Part shown: positions 33,225 to 45,335 of the stretch, piece after piece
Layout: every line of letters begins with the position of its first letter
Numbering within the stretch: the first letter of the stretch is position 1
NCBI RefSeq assembly: GCF_008831285.2
Contig: NC_045149.1
Location: forward strand, 2,048,001-2,112,000
Length of the DNA: 64,000 nt
Direction: 5' to 3'
From: Nymphaea colorata
Taxonomy: Eukaryota > Streptophyta > Magnoliopsida > Nymphaeales > Nymphaeaceae
Notes under the pieces: generated by a model
What the model was told of the DNA's origin: nothing
Database searches by the model: none
What the model saw: the letters and a program-made list of their open reading frames with translations, nothing else
Made by a program: the position numbers and the translations under genes

Positions 33225-34905
33225 CACCCTCATGAGATAACCATTGTTCAATAAAGTGAAGCTTGTCCTAAAGTCAAGCATGTCCTCGAGATATTGAAAT
33301 CTTGGTCCCAAAGTGCCTGATTGGGATGTCTGCTAGCTGCTTTTCATATTTAACAAATTCAACTGGAATTTCGTTGGTTACATTTTCTTTGACAAAAATG
33401 AAAATCAATCTCAGCATGATACGCTTGGTGCAAGCATGAAGAGTGGGACTAGCAGCAAGTTAAGTTGCACCCATGGCTTTATATGGAACGTACAAATCTT
33501 TGAAGAGGGATATTAACCAAATTAATTCAAACACTACCCCTACCATGGCCTTATGTTCTGCTTCCATGCTTGATCTAGCAATAGTATGATGCTTGTTTGA
33601 AACTCATGGTATAATATTGCTGACAAAAGTTGGTGATTTAGCCATTCATAGGTCTTAGGTAATCTGGGTGCCTTGCCTAATGTACATTAGAATAGGCTTC
33701 AAGTTTCCTGCCAATTGAGGATTGAATTTTAATTTCACATGAGATGATTCCTTGTAAATATCTAAAAATATGTTTACATGAGTCCAATGAATATCTATGG
33801 GCTCGCACATAAACTGACATGTTTTATTAACCATAAATGCAATGACAAAGTGAGTTAAAGTCATATGGTAAGGCTCCAATAACACTTCTATGTAGGGTTA
33901 CATCACATAAAACATTGTCATCATGCTTGATGAATGCATGTTTCGGGCCATAGAAGTAACTACAACATTAGCATTCACCATGTTGCCTCTGCCTAAAATG
34001 TCAAAATCATATTTTTGCTGAAAAAGTAGTTATAGATTAGTACCATCATGTGCAACCTCAACTACAAGAAAATAATGAATGGATCTCAAATCTTTGATGA
34101 AAAAAAATTGTCGATCTCAGCGATGACATTTTGCAATTCTTGAGTGAAGCTTCCCATAATAATCATGATCATCAATGTATTTTGACAAATAAATAATGGA
34201 AGACAAATTAGAGCAAATGAACAAAAATGAATTTGATTGAGATCTGTAAATCATTAGGATTCAAGATGTAATTTTAGGCTGTCAAACCACACTCTAGGAG
34301 TCTGCTTAAGTCAACGACACAGACCTTTTTCAGTCTACAGACATGATTAGGGTGATCAAGGAGTTCAAAACCTTGTGGTTTCCCCTTAGAATGTCATGAA
34401 AAAATACATTTTTAGTGTCCAATTGATGTATGTGCTATCCTTAGCCATGGCCAATGGTATTAACCAATCTAGTGGTGGTAGGCTTAATGATAAAGTTGAA
34501 GATACCAAAGTAATAAGTCCGTTTACACTGGCTATAACCAATCTTGCTTTATATACGGCAATAGTACCATTAGCGTATCTTTTGATCTTGTATATCTAGT
34601 GGCATTCAACTTTATAAATTTGTGTTGTGCAATGAACTAATTCTAAGTTTTGTTTTTATGCAAGGTATCAATCTCCTCCCTCACAGCTTGAACCCATTTA
34701 AGGTCTTTCTAAATCTTCAATGCAAATGGGATAAACATCTTCAATAGTAGAGGTCTCGTTGTATGACTCATTTTAGGTCTACATGTGCCATATATTAAAC
34801 TATAGGTTGTAAGGGTAACAATAGGAATGGAGATAAAGATGAATTGTATGAGCTTAGATATCAAGGAAAGGATAAAGGAAAGAAGGTTAGTATCACCTAT
34901 CATGA
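33225..34905 (-). pseudogene. copia RT-RNase H remnant
   Basis: Minus strand. KWVQAVREEIDTLHKNKT (about 34700) starts RT. Then come LKQTPRVWFDSLKLHL (about 34280), a damaged YVDD region (YIDDHDYYG) and IKDLRSIHYFLVVEV (34100). FMVNKTCQFMCEPIDIHW (33830) is the RT-RNase H junction. RNase H is seen as IARSSMEAEHKAM (about 33560) and, at the end, FVKENVTNEIPVEF and QLADI. Several shifts and stops. It lies back to back with the plus-strand gag fragment at 35260-36510, so at least two elements meet here. Confidence 0.78.
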
Positions 34906-35259
34906 TCCTATTGAGCTCTCTATGCTAGAAGGAAATGGACAGGAACTATCACAAAATATTTTGTGCATATCTTGTAATGGAAGAATGTAGATCAAACAAT
35001 TATGTAAAGGAGGTCATCCATGTACATGGGGCATAACTTGATAAATATATTCCTCACCACCTCCTTTTTCCATGAACAAACAATAAAAGAGATTGAGATA
35101 GTATTTTGGACATAAGGATTGTTTGATAACCATGCATTTCTCTATATTTAATATTTTAGTTGTCTTCTCTCCCTTGCTTTGTATAATCTTATATTATATT
35201 GGAGCTAACATGGATGCTTCATCCTCATCAAGCATGGCTCTTGCATCGACAATCTAATG

Positions 35260-36510
35260 AAATGTCTTCTTTGCCTTGTTCCCATAAAGCTCGATTGGAG
35301 CAACTATTTGCTATGAAAATTGTAAATAGAATAAGTAATGTTTAGTCAAAATCTATTGAAGTATGTTGATGGATCGACAAGTATCCTACAACCATTATAA
35401 AGGAAGGCAATGAGGAAAATTTTAAACCAAACTACCTCACATGGAAGTGTGTAGATCAATTGGCTTTAAGTTGGATTAAAGCCAGAATCGTCAAATCAGT
35501 TTTGAGCCATCATCTATCCAAATGCTGCATGTGAGCCTTGGCTATTGCTAGGGATTGTATTTATATCATAGTCCAGCCTTCGGATTCCTCAATTAAATGA
35601 TGACTTCCAAAATATCTCAAAGCATGTGAAAACTTCTTGAAGATTCCTTGAAGTATGGTCCAAAATAACAAAAGCATAACCAAATATGTGAATCATGTGA
35701 AGTTCATTGGAGACTCTGTGAGTATTGTTGGTGAACCGATCAAGGAAGTCCTTTGATCTAGTATGTTCATGTTGAATAGCTTGGAAAGTGAATACGAGAG
35801 TTTTTTCATGACTATCACAACTCTTAAGGTGTTGCCTTTCTTCTCTGAAATATATGACATTCTCATCAATAGAAAAGAGGCTGGAGATTATAAAAAACAA
35901 TAAATAGGCATCCTCAAGATCCTTTGTTCTTGCTTTCTTCTCTTGATGATGTTGTGACCATGGAAGAGGTCGAGGATGTGGCTACAAAAGGTGGATGTTC
36001 TTGATCAAACAATCATGGAGACGGTCATGATACTCATGGCCAATATGAAAACAAGTCTCAAATAATATGTCAGATCTATGGCAAAACAAATCATGCATCA
36101 TGCAGCAAGAGATTGCCATGACTTGTGAAAGGCTTTATTGTCAATACCACAAAGCCCACACATGGCCAATGGCATCCTGATATGGGTGCAACCCACAATG
36201 TTACAACAAAGACCAAGACATGGTAGAAAATGTGAATATACTAGACGTGAAGGTGTTATTGTGGGAAATAGTATGCACATACCTATCTCTTACATGTTTA
36301 ATGCATCTGACTTATAAGAATCCAAGTTTTTGATTATTTGATGTCCTACATGTGCTAGAGATTGAATGGAATCTTTTGTTACTTTCTAAATTTTGCATGA
36401 ATAACAACTGCAGCTTTGAGTTTAATAAATCTTGTTTTCTAGTATGAACAAAAAAAAGGGCGACGGTGATGGGGCCACATAAAGGAGGTGTGTATGTGTA
36501 GTCCATAGAT
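35260..36510 (+). pseudogene. copia gag-protease remnant
   Basis: Plus strand. NYLTWKCVDQLALSWIKARI and SVLSHHL (35430-35520) are a Gag core; YVNHVKFIGDSVSIVGEPI and ESEYESFFMTITTL (35690-35830) its C-terminal part. A worn zinc knuckle (CQIYGKTNHASC, second Cys lost, about 36070-36105) is followed by the protease site WHPDMGATHNVT (about 36170), with DSG changed to DMG. IEWNLLLLSKFCMNN (about 36365-36410) matches the GAG-pre-integrase start. It stops near 36510, just before the satellite begins. Confidence 0.78.
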
Positions 36511-36589
36511 GAAGAGAGAGTTAGTCAATGTGGTGGCTTCTTTGATTTTCAATATTATTTTTCTAGTATTATCACTAGTTTGGTGTCTG

Positions 36590-37465
36590 ATACTCAATGG
36601 CATACTAGCAGTGGCAGAGACATGGAGTCTCCATAGGGCATGCCCCATGAAGACCCGCTCTTCCCGAGGTGGACTTGGGTTGGCCACAGGTACAATTTTA
36701 TGGGGCAGCCCCATGGAGAATTGGAGCACCGCCCCACCACACCATCTTCCTTTTCAAAAGAAAAATAGAAATGCTCCTTCCACTTGCCTCTCACCGGCTT
36801 GTTCTTCTGCCTGTTTTTTCGGATCACTAGTTCGGCTCACTATTACCGGGTAGGGCGACCACTCCTCAAGTCCAAAACCAACACCAGGCTGTGCAGGCTC
36901 AATGCTTCATTAGTCATGCCCTCTTCTTTTTTTTTTCTAATTCTCCTCAATTCTTTCTTGTTGCGTTCCTTCCTTCTCACTTTTCAGTAACTCAGTTCTT
37001 TCTTATTGCCAGATTGCTGGCCCACGAGGCATGATGGTGCTGAGCCTGTGACATTATTGTGGAGGTGAAAGCCCCTGTTGTTCTCCACCTGTGACTGTAA
37101 CCTCACCTCCATGAGTCACTTTTCTTACTTTTTAGTTATTGTCTTTTTCTCTTCTTTTCATTTAGGCTTTTTTATTTATATATTAGATTAATGAATTTAA
37201 TTGTTGTGCAATTAGGGATTTCTCATCGCCTATAGCATTTTGGGATTTGGGGATTCTAGTATTTGCCGAATGGAGGCAGTGGCAAAGAGATGTATGCCCC
37301 ATGGTTTGTATACGGGTCCAACTGTATAGGGCTGCCTCATGGAGAACCAGGATACTGCACCACCATGCCTCTTCCTTTTCGAAAGAAAAACAGAAATGCT
37401 TCTCCTACTACGTCACTTTCTTTTTCTTGAAGTTGAAAGGAAATCCTTGGCTAATAACAATGAGG
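36590..37465 (+). repeat. 0.65-0.72 kb satellite, block 1 (about 1.3 units)
   Basis: The 3' part of one monomer (36590-37013) and most of a second (37014-37465). Recognisable marks in order are: CTCTTC(CC)GAGGTGGACTTGGGTTGG, the palindrome ATGGGGCAGCCCCAT (about 36699-36713), CTTTTCAAAAGAAAAA, CTCACCGGCTTGTTCTTCTG, AGTAACTCAGTTCTTTC, ATTGCTGGCCCA, GGCATGATGG, GTTGTTCTCCAC, TTTAATTGTTGTGCAATTAG and ATTTGGGG. LINE copy 2 breaks the second unit. Confidence 0.85.
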
Positions 37466-37649
37466 AGGAAAATGAACAGGTAAAAGAACTCTTTGCGATA
37501 TTGGAAAGTGATGGTGGTAGAGCAAAGAGAAAAGATAATGAATAGGGGAAATGCCCTTATTCATTTAGTGAAGTGTTATGGATTTGTTAACACGGAATAT
37601 ATGTGGTCTTTTAAGAATAACAAGGTAGAAAGAATTTAGATATATGCTG

Positions 37650-38290
37650 AAAGATTATAGTCTAGCCATTTGTGTAATGGTAAACTCTATGTTGAGTAGA
37701 GTAAATTTTGAATACTATATGAAGAAGAATGAAAATTGTGCATTCCATTTTGGTTTCGATAGTAGTAAGGATATTGTCTGCATTATTTTGGTTGGAATCC
37801 TTCAGAGTGATCAGTTGTCAATGTTCTTTTGATTAGTTCTATATTATGATAGAGTGTGAGTCAAGGGTTCCACATGTCATGTTTGTTATTTTGGAGTTTA
37901 TTTCAGTACTGAATACATGGTGCATAGACAACCGTTTTTACAAATTTGTAACATGTTGTCTTATATAAAAATCCTTTGTATTATCCATGGAGATTTTTAT
38001 TGTATGAGGGAAATACAAGATAATTCAATTAGATATCCCAATGTAATCTCATGCAAAGATTTTAATTGTTTTTCTGCATGACTTTGACTTGAAAATTGTG
38101 GAGGATGGTATGAGACCAATGACATGTTCGATTAATTGACAAGGTACTAGTTAGTATGTTGTCAGTTAGCTAGGCTGGGTGATTATTAATAGGAAATGAT
38201 AGGAAATGCAATAGGGAAATGTAAGTTTGAAAATGTTCGCCAAGAAAATTTCATACCACGGTCCATTCTTGGTGAACATTGATACAACCC
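37650..38290 (+). pseudogene. LINE apurinic-like endonuclease remnant
   Basis: Different frames read YVE..., FGFDSSKDIVCIILVG (37750-37800), then IHGDFYCMREIQDNSIRYPN with VISCKDFNCF (about 37990-38070; GDFN is a conserved catalytic segment of the family, here GDFY). Further on is a stretch near 38200-38280 ending in PRSILGEH, where SDHSP is expected. The reading needs many frame changes; assignment rests on order and on the adjoining RT. Confidence 0.5.
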
Positions 38291-38639
38291 ATAATTAGGT
38301 TGTTGGGAGAGGTCTGTTTAAATTTTATTGATGCTTATTTCTGACAGATTATTGTGACTATATTGTCATGGAGAAATGGCAAATAACAGCTTAAGGGTGA
38401 GGAATGATTAGATTGTTATAGAAATTGTAAACTATATGGAAGGTCTTACCATTCTAGAATCGTAAACAGCACAAAACATTTCTCTAAGAGTGAGCCATTG
38501 AGAACAAAGACATGAAGGGAGTTGCAAAGTGCTCTAAGAGGGGAAAAATATTCTCGAAACAATATACTTTGTAATTTGCAAGATGGGTATGTGTAACAAT
38601 AGAAGAGAATAGTCACTATTCAGCCCTATTGCTAATAAA

Positions 38640-39460
38640 GAAATTCAGAGGGCATTGTTAAGCATGCACAATGGAAAAGCCCTAAGGCATGATGGATTTG
38701 TCTTAGAGTTTTTCAAGCATTGCTGGGATCAAGTAGAAGAAGATGTCATAGTGGTAGCATGTGATTTTTTGTTAAACGTTAAACAGGTAGAAAAGTTAGT
38801 AGATCACGTTTGATATTGATTCCTAAGTCAGTGGGTGTGATTGATATAAAACAACATAGACTAATTGAGTTATGTGATGTAATTTATATAGTCAGTAATA
38901 AAGAAATTGTGTTCAAAATGAAAGGAATTATTGCTAGAATAGTGTCATTAAATCAGAGAGAATTTTCCTCCATCACACTATTCACGACCAATTATTAGTA
39001 GTGCAAGAATTGATTAAAGACCTAGACCACAACAATGGTATGTCCTTTTTGTTGAAGTAAGACATTGCAAAAACCTACGACATGGTGCACTGGCCTTTTT
39101 TTAAGGGGTATTTTATCTTTATAGATATTTTGTGATGGTTGGACTGATAGAATTATGCTTTTAGTGTCAACTATGTCTTTTATGCTGGCACTCAATGGCA
39201 TGGAGGGCCAATTTTTTCAACAATAGAAGTGCTTTGAGGCAAGGGGACCCAATCTCCACTTACCTCTTCATTCTTATAATTGAGGTCTTAACAAGAAGGC
39301 TTAGTTGGGAGCAGGAGAATAAATTAAGCTCCATAAATATGTAAAGATTAGTTTCAATTCTCTCGGATTTTATTGTAAACATGATATAGTGTTTGTGTGC
39401 AAAGATGAAGATGACATTTTGTCTCTTAATTGTATTGTTTGTATGTTTTAAGGGTTCGAA
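38640..39460 (+). pseudogene. LINE reverse transcriptase remnant
   Basis: Motifs in order: KEIQRALL(S)MHNGKALRHDGF with FFKHCWDQVEEDV (38640-38760), RLILIPKSVGVIDIKQHRLI with ELCDVIYIVSNKEIV (38805-38910; RPISLCNVIYKIISK in relatives), and IxxVQELIKDLDHNN (39000-39040). Then LRQGDPISTYLFILIIEVL (39235-39290; LRQGDPLSPYLF is the family hallmark) and a worn FADD box around DIVFVCKDEDD (39385-39420). Frameshifts separate most motifs. The element would copy its RNA at the nicked target. Confidence 0.82.
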
Positions 39461-39859
39461 GGAAAATCAGGGCTTTTGGATTAACCATACAAATTCTTTT
39501 GTTTGTCCAGTTTCATGTTCCAAATTCTGATTGTGAGATGCTTTATGAAGAGCTAGGATAGGCTAAGATGCAGTTGTCCATAGCCTACCTTGGTTTTCTT
39601 GTGGTTGTAGGCAATATAAAGGTGAAAACCTTGTGACAATTTGATTAAAAAGGTTGAACAAAGGTCTGCTGAATGGAAAATAATGCTTCTTTGTAGTGGT
39701 GGGGAAAGGGGTGTGGAAGGGTTCTTCATAAGATGTGATTTACCAAGTTATTGGGTATTGGATGGTGATTTTCAGGTTGTCAAGTGGTGTTATCAAATAC
39801 TTGAAAAGACTTTGTTGTATGGTTGCACGAGGTGAGATGGATCAACGTAAGAAACTATA

Positions 39860-40560
39860 TTTGGTAGATATGCAAACTAGGTGTTTACCTATAGAGAGAG
39901 TAGGATTAGGCTTGTTGAACCTTGAGACATATAATAAGGCTCAGTTACTCTATTTAACATTTCATACGCGTGCTACTGAATTATATTGGGCAAAATACTT
40001 GAAGGAGAAATATTAAAAAGAAGTAGTTTATGGACTCAAAAAATTAAATGTTATGGCCCCTTTATTTGGAAAGCAATTTGCTAGAAGTTAGTCACATGAG
40101 TAAATGTAAGATTGGAAAGGGATCCAAGATTGATTTTTGGAATGACTATTAGAGGTGGGTTATATTGTCGTTCCTTATTGGTGGTGAGAAATGACAAATA
40201 TACCATAAAATTTTCAGCATAGCAAATTCAACAGATCAATAAAAGATCCTTTAAGGACATGATCTTCTTAATCTAGTTGAGACACATTGTGAATTGCACA
40301 AGGTTGGTAAACGATGAAGTTTCATTGTGGTGGGGTGACTTCAATGTCAAAAACTTCCAAAGAATCGATAGGGCGAATTGGTTACAGCTAGGAATACATT
40401 ATATATAGCTGTTTATGAGAGGCATTTCACCTTTGATGGACTTCAAAGGTTGGGTTTCATAGTGGTTAATAGATGTGCACATTGTAAAAATGAAGCTGAA
40501 ACTAGTCACCACATATTTGGATTGCAGCAATCTGGTGTGGAGATTTCTTAGTGTCAAATT
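39860..40560 (+). pseudogene. LINE ORF2 C-terminal region with zf-RVT
   Basis: ERVGLGLLNLETYNKAQLLY with FHTRATELYWAKYLKEKY (39890-40013) is the usual segment between RT and the zinc domain. YERHFTFDGLQRLGFIVVNR and CAHCKNEAETSHH (40400-40520) are the zf-RVT domain, shifted near 40520. Copy 1 keeps this zinc domain in a single frame. Confidence 0.75.
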
Positions 40561-41092
40561 AAATAGAAAATTTCACAATTGGCATTTTAGTACACGAAAT
40601 GTGGCATTGGTGGTGATGGTTTAAATTTTTGGCAAATCGGATGGGAAGGTATTGGTTAATGGTGTTTCCATTAGTCATTTGGAGAAATTGGGAAACCATA
40701 ATGAGGCTCTACATGAGGATAAATGATAATAAAAATCAAGAAGAAATGTTTGTGCTGTGGGATGATGTTCAGTGTGGCTGATATAAAATGCAAGGCTTGA
40801 TCTTTATCCAAGTTATAGGGAGTTGAATTTTATTATAGCATCTATAAAGGTAAAATTTACTCACCCTTACAAAGTGTCAATGATTATGCGAGCTATAGAT
40901 GACCTGACTGCATAATATTGGAATGTATGGGCTGAAGTTAGTTTTGGTTGGGATGAATATAGCATGATTGATAATTTAATTAGAGACTTTCCCTGGCTGC
41001 TCAAATAGTGGCGGACGTTTTGAGGTAAAAAATAAAGAAGACCCTACAGAATGAAACAAGAGATTGCCGAGAGATTTTACTTAGAGAGTTTG

Positions 41093-41965
41093 TAGGCATG
41101 ACGGTGTTGAGCCTGTGACTCTATTGTGGAAGTGGATGACCCTGCTGTTCTCCACTTGTTACTGAACCCTCACCATCATGAGTCCCTTTTCTTCTTAGTT
41201 ATCTATTTTTTTCTTCTTTTCATTTAGGTTTTTTATTTAGGTATTGAATCATTGAATTTAATTGTTGTTCAATTAGGGATTTGTTGTTGCTTGTAGCATT
41301 TAGGGATTTGAGGCTTCTAGGATTTGTGGGAGTGAGGGAGTGATGGAGAGACGCATGCCTGATGGAGATGCTCTGCCATGGGTGGACTTGGGTAGGACCC
41401 AGGACCAACTATATGGAACTGCCCCACGTAGACCCAAGGCAAAGCCCCACTGCGGCTCTTCCTACTTCTCCTCTTCCCCTTTCTTGAAGTTCTTCATTGG
41501 GTTGTTCTTCACCCCATACGTCGATGCAGCAGTTTAGGTCACTGTTGCTAGGTGGGGAGACATCAGATTGCATAGCTAGTCTGTTTTATCATCGGTTACA
41601 CCCTCTATGCCTTGGCTTGTTGACTCATTCAATCCTTTCCACTCTTATTTCTAATTCTTCTTAGTTCTTTCTTGTCATCTTCCTTCCTTGTCATTTCTCA
41701 GTAACTCAGTCCTTTCCCTTTTGGCATATTGTTAGGTCATGAGGCATGATGGCGTTGAGTCTATGATGTTACTGTGGACATGGAAGCCCCTGTTGTTCTC
41801 CACTGGGGACCGAACACTCATCTTTGTGAGTCCCTCTTCTCACTTCTTAGTTGTCCTTTTTTTTCTTTTGATTTTAGTTTTGTATTTAGGTATTGAATAG
41901 ATTAATTTAATTGTTGTTCAATTAGGCATTTACCATAGTCTGTAGCATTTAGGGATCTGAGGCTT
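41093..41965 (+). repeat. 0.65-0.72 kb satellite, block 2 (about 1.3 units)
   Basis: Unit starts at about 41093 and 41742 (landmark GGCATGA(C/T)GG(C/T)GTTGAG), giving a 649-bp period. The first unit has lost the ATGGGGCAGCCCCAT palindrome by substitutions. The second is cut at 41965 by the unidentified block that follows. Confidence 0.85.
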
Positions 41966-44802
41966 TGATACGAGCCTACCTAGAGCCCGTACATCCCATG
42001 TGGGTACCTCCACCGAAGGTGCTTTATCTTATTGTGAGGCTAACTTTCTTGTTTGTGAAGAGAATGCACGAGCAGCTTCAGAGAAGGGTGAAAAGGCTAG
42101 GGAGGTTAACTTTTCTAGTTCCTCTTTGGCGCTTGCGAGGAGAGACGGTGATTTACTTTGTGAAGTTAACTCCTCAAGAAAGGCGGGGACGGCTTCAAGC
42201 GGTTATGGCGTACTTTTGCATTGTGAGGTTAACCCTCAAGCGTGGAGAGGTTTGGAGCGAAATGAAAGATGCATTGAAAACCCTTGTGAGGTTAAGAGTA
42301 CGAGGTTTGAAGAAGACCTAGGTGACTCTGACCTAGGAGACCTAGACTCACTACATCTAGGTGAGGATGACCCGGGCAACTCCAGCTTAGAAGGAGGTGG
42401 GCTCGGCATGGTGAGGAGTGGAGGACAGCCTAGGATGATCTAGGTAGACAGAGTCGAACCCACTTCATGGATCACATTGCGAAGATCAAGCGGAACCTGG
42501 GCGAGGTGGGGCTTCGGCCCAAATTCAGACTTTGACTTTCTCTTTGTTTGACTTTTGATTCAAAGACTCATTTCATTGCTTTTGTATCGTTTTCTTTATT
42601 TGATTTGGTTTAGATTGCATCTCATCTCGAGACATTATAAGAACCAGTTTGGCATGTGTGTATAATCCAAAACCGAGACATTTCTCTCATTCTTGATCAA
42701 TGAAAAAATTTGTTTTCTCTTTCCTCCATGCATGGAGAGTACCTTGATCCTTAGGGCGTGGCTCATTGAGCACTACACTGAAATACTCACCAAGCCGTAA
42801 GAATATTGGAGGTCTTCCATCCATTAATGGCGGCCGGTAGCCATTAACGAAGAAGATCAACATCTTACCCAAATTAAGGAGACTTTGGATAGGCAGTCGT
42901 GCCTTCTTCTTAAACACGAAGGAGTTGAGAGGCGTTTGCTCTATAAGGTGTTGAAGAAGGTGCCAGCCCGTGGTTCTGGCCCATTGTCATCAACCTTGAC
43001 ATCCGACCAGATCTCAGCCTAAGTCAAGCCTTTCGACTTCCTAATACTTGGTGGATGAGCTCTCGGATTCACCTTGTTCATGACATCAATGTCTCTTCAA
43101 GCTTTGCATTCAAGCTCGTTTTGTGTAACTGGGATTGAAGAAATGGCATCAAGTGAAGAAGAAGATCCCATTGTAGGTAGCACGAGGAGGAGAAAAGAGC
43201 ATCCAGTTGATTCCAAGATCAATCTGCCTAAATCCTGGACTCTCCATGGGTTATTTACAATCAGATGAGGCGTTCTATAATCATTCATAAGATCTGAGTT
43301 GAGAGACCAGATTGTGGAACGAGGAATGAGAAGAAGATAGGAAACGGCGGAGAAGAGGAGTAGAAACACGAGGAAGAAGAGTCTTGCGGATCTCGGTTCC
43401 AGAAGATAGCGCCAGAATACATCTCTGATCATAACGCGATTGCCGGAGATCCACCAAGAATTTTAAGGCATGCCATAACTCGTTGGAAAGCTCTCAACCT
43501 CCTCTCCAACATACTAAATTTCACAGTCATCGGAGCAGGGAAAGGCTGTCAAATATGCGATGAAAGTTAGCAGTTTTTACCATCGTCGCAGCCGTCATAG
43601 AACTGCCACTTACAGAGGTTGTTTCCGGCGATTCCCTTAGAGTCTTCAGGCGGGCCATATACCGTTGGATTCGTAATTATTTTCTCTAAAACATACTCAA
43701 TTTTCATGCGATTTGATCCCTCAAACATCATCTGCAAATTTATTCCTATCACTGGCCTGATCACCAGAATCCATGGACTGAACGAGAGATCCGGCCAACA
43801 TTCCGAGCATCTCAGGCCAATTCTGGCCAATCTGGGGTTTTGGGTGACGTATTCTCACTCTATGCTTGCTGAGCACTAAATTGATTATCATATTAAATAT
43901 ATTACAAGGGCAATTTGGTCCACATTAGCTCGAGCTAACCCTAGCACCAGATTTGAAAGGAGAAGGTCTTCGCGCTAAGAAAGGAAACCTTGGAGGCACC
44001 GCACCTCCTTCCCTCATTACTTTGGCGACAATTTTGGGAGGTGATCAACTGCTAAATTCGTGGGGGACATGTGTCAGCTCAAGAGGGAAGGTCTTGACCT
44101 GCCAGCCACCTCATTAGCGACGGCATAGGAAGGCCACTACTTGAGGAGTTAGGAACGGGTGCAAAGTGTCGACGTGCAAAAGGGAAAGGCGATCTTCTTC
44201 CAAATCCGTTCCTATTGAATTGGGAAATGGGATTCGCGTGCCTTAGATGCATTGAACCTGGTCATTTCCAGGAAAGGTAAGAACTAAGTGGCGCCACAAG
44301 GTGAGGACACGTGGAGGAAGACATCTCGCCATTCTTGTGCGGGATCAACCTTCCTAATTCTTCTCCAACGAATAAGGAAGGGGATCTTTTAGCCGGCTAG
44401 GTGCATTAAACCTAGACAACGTCCATCTAAGGCAAAGAGATTTGGCGAGATCTTCGGAGATCAACCTTAGCTGAATTGGGAAGACACCTCCACCGATCTA
44501 GGAAAGAGATCTACGTCCACAATTGGGAGCTTCCATCCTTAGCTCATGTGAGGAAGGGGGCGTCCACCATTGGAGATCTTGAGAAGCCGAGGTGATCAAG
44601 GAGGGAGACGACCGGAATCCAACCAACATCCGAAGCCGGAGCTTCAACCTTCGCCAGAGGTGGAGGAAGACATGCCTGCTTAGGCGCTTCCTATGCTTGC
44701 TTCCCCCTATCTACCACACTTCCTAGGGGTTACTCGATCAACTGGTGGAGTGCAATCACACTCTTGAACTCAATTCTTTATTAGATAAGAACTTGATTGC
44801 TT
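41966..44802. other. unidentified non-coding block, possibly a retroelement derivative
   Basis: 2.8 kb between two satellite blocks. The left part holds a 63-bp tandem repeat, then a TTTGACTTT-rich stretch (42530-42570), a possible TATA site (CATTATAAGAACC, about 42633) and a CT-rich run. The right part (43100-44740) has moderate GC and no open frame with a motif, although short frames at 43074-43268 and 43619-43879 exist. The satellite phase differs on the two sides, so it is not a simple insertion. A long non-autonomous LTR element (LARD type) is possible but unproven. Confidence 0.4.
42030..42300 (+). repeat. 63-bp degenerate tandem repeat, about 4-5 units
   Basis: TTGTGAGGTTAAC-type words recur near 42033, 42099, 42160, 42222 and 42285, a period of 61-66 bp. 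The period is a multiple of three and the frame 42000-42443 stays open through it, giving CEAN, REVN, CEVN, CEVN and CEVK about every 21 residues. The rest of each unit is weakly conserved. Confidence 0.65.
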
Positions 44803-45335
44803 CAGTTTCTAACTGAATTCCTCTCTCTCTACATTGGCTTGTTCAATCATTCTCTCTCTTTTTTGTAATACTTCTAAGTTCATGTTTCCCTTGTTTCTTC
44901 ATTCTTACTTCTAAGTAACTCAGTTCCTTCTTTTCTAAAAATTGTTGGCCAGTGATGTGTGATATTGTTGATCTTGTGACACTGCAGCGGAGGTGGAAGC
45001 CTCAACTGTTCTTTATCGATGATCGAACCCTCACCGCTGTGAGTCCCACTTCTTAGTCATTGTCTTTTTTTCATCTTTTGATTTCAGTTTTTTATCTAGG
45101 TATTGAATCAATGAATTTAATTGCTGTTTGATTAGAGATTTGTCGTAATTAGTTGTATTTAGGGATTCGGGACATTAAAAATTCACCGGAGGGAGATCGT
45201 GGCGGAGAGACGTATGCCCCACAGAAACTCCCTCTTCATGGGTGGACTTGGGTTGGACCTAGGTCTAAGCGTATCGGGCACGCCCATGAAGACCCATGGC
45301 CTTACCCCACCATGCCTCTCCTGAAATGCTTCTCC
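44803..45335 (+). repeat. satellite flank of copia copy A (duplicate of 52606-53138)
   Basis: Almost identical to 52606-53138 at a constant offset of 7803 bp. The left junction falls in CAGTTTCTAA, present on both sides of the break, so an 8-10 bp microhomology marks the duplication border. It carries one unit landmark (near 44955) and GGGTGGACTTGGGTTGGACC, and ends TTCTCC at the LTR. Confidence 0.9.

Larger units (their letters stand above)
37550..41085 (+). mobile_element. L1-type LINE copy 2, degenerate
   Basis: A non-LTR retrotransposon lying between two satellite blocks. It keeps, in order, a worn endonuclease (37650-38290), the reverse transcriptase (38640-39460), the C-terminal LNLETYNKAQLL segment (39900-39960), a zf-RVT domain (40390-40560) and the 3' end. 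Frames are broken many times. The 5' end near 37466-37550 is not exact. The closely related copy 1 at 24165-26095 gives an independent outline of the 3' third. No poly-A tail or target duplication was found at 41085. Confidence 0.82.

Noticed and set aside
41965-42443. Two overlapping frames (118 and 147 codons) as genes
   Set aside because: Both arise from a stop-poor 63-bp tandem repeat; kept only as a repeat observation.
43900-44740. A gypsy primer site around TTTGGCGACAATTTTGGG
   Set aside because: Resembles some gypsy leaders, but no LTR end precedes it and no gag or pol follows.
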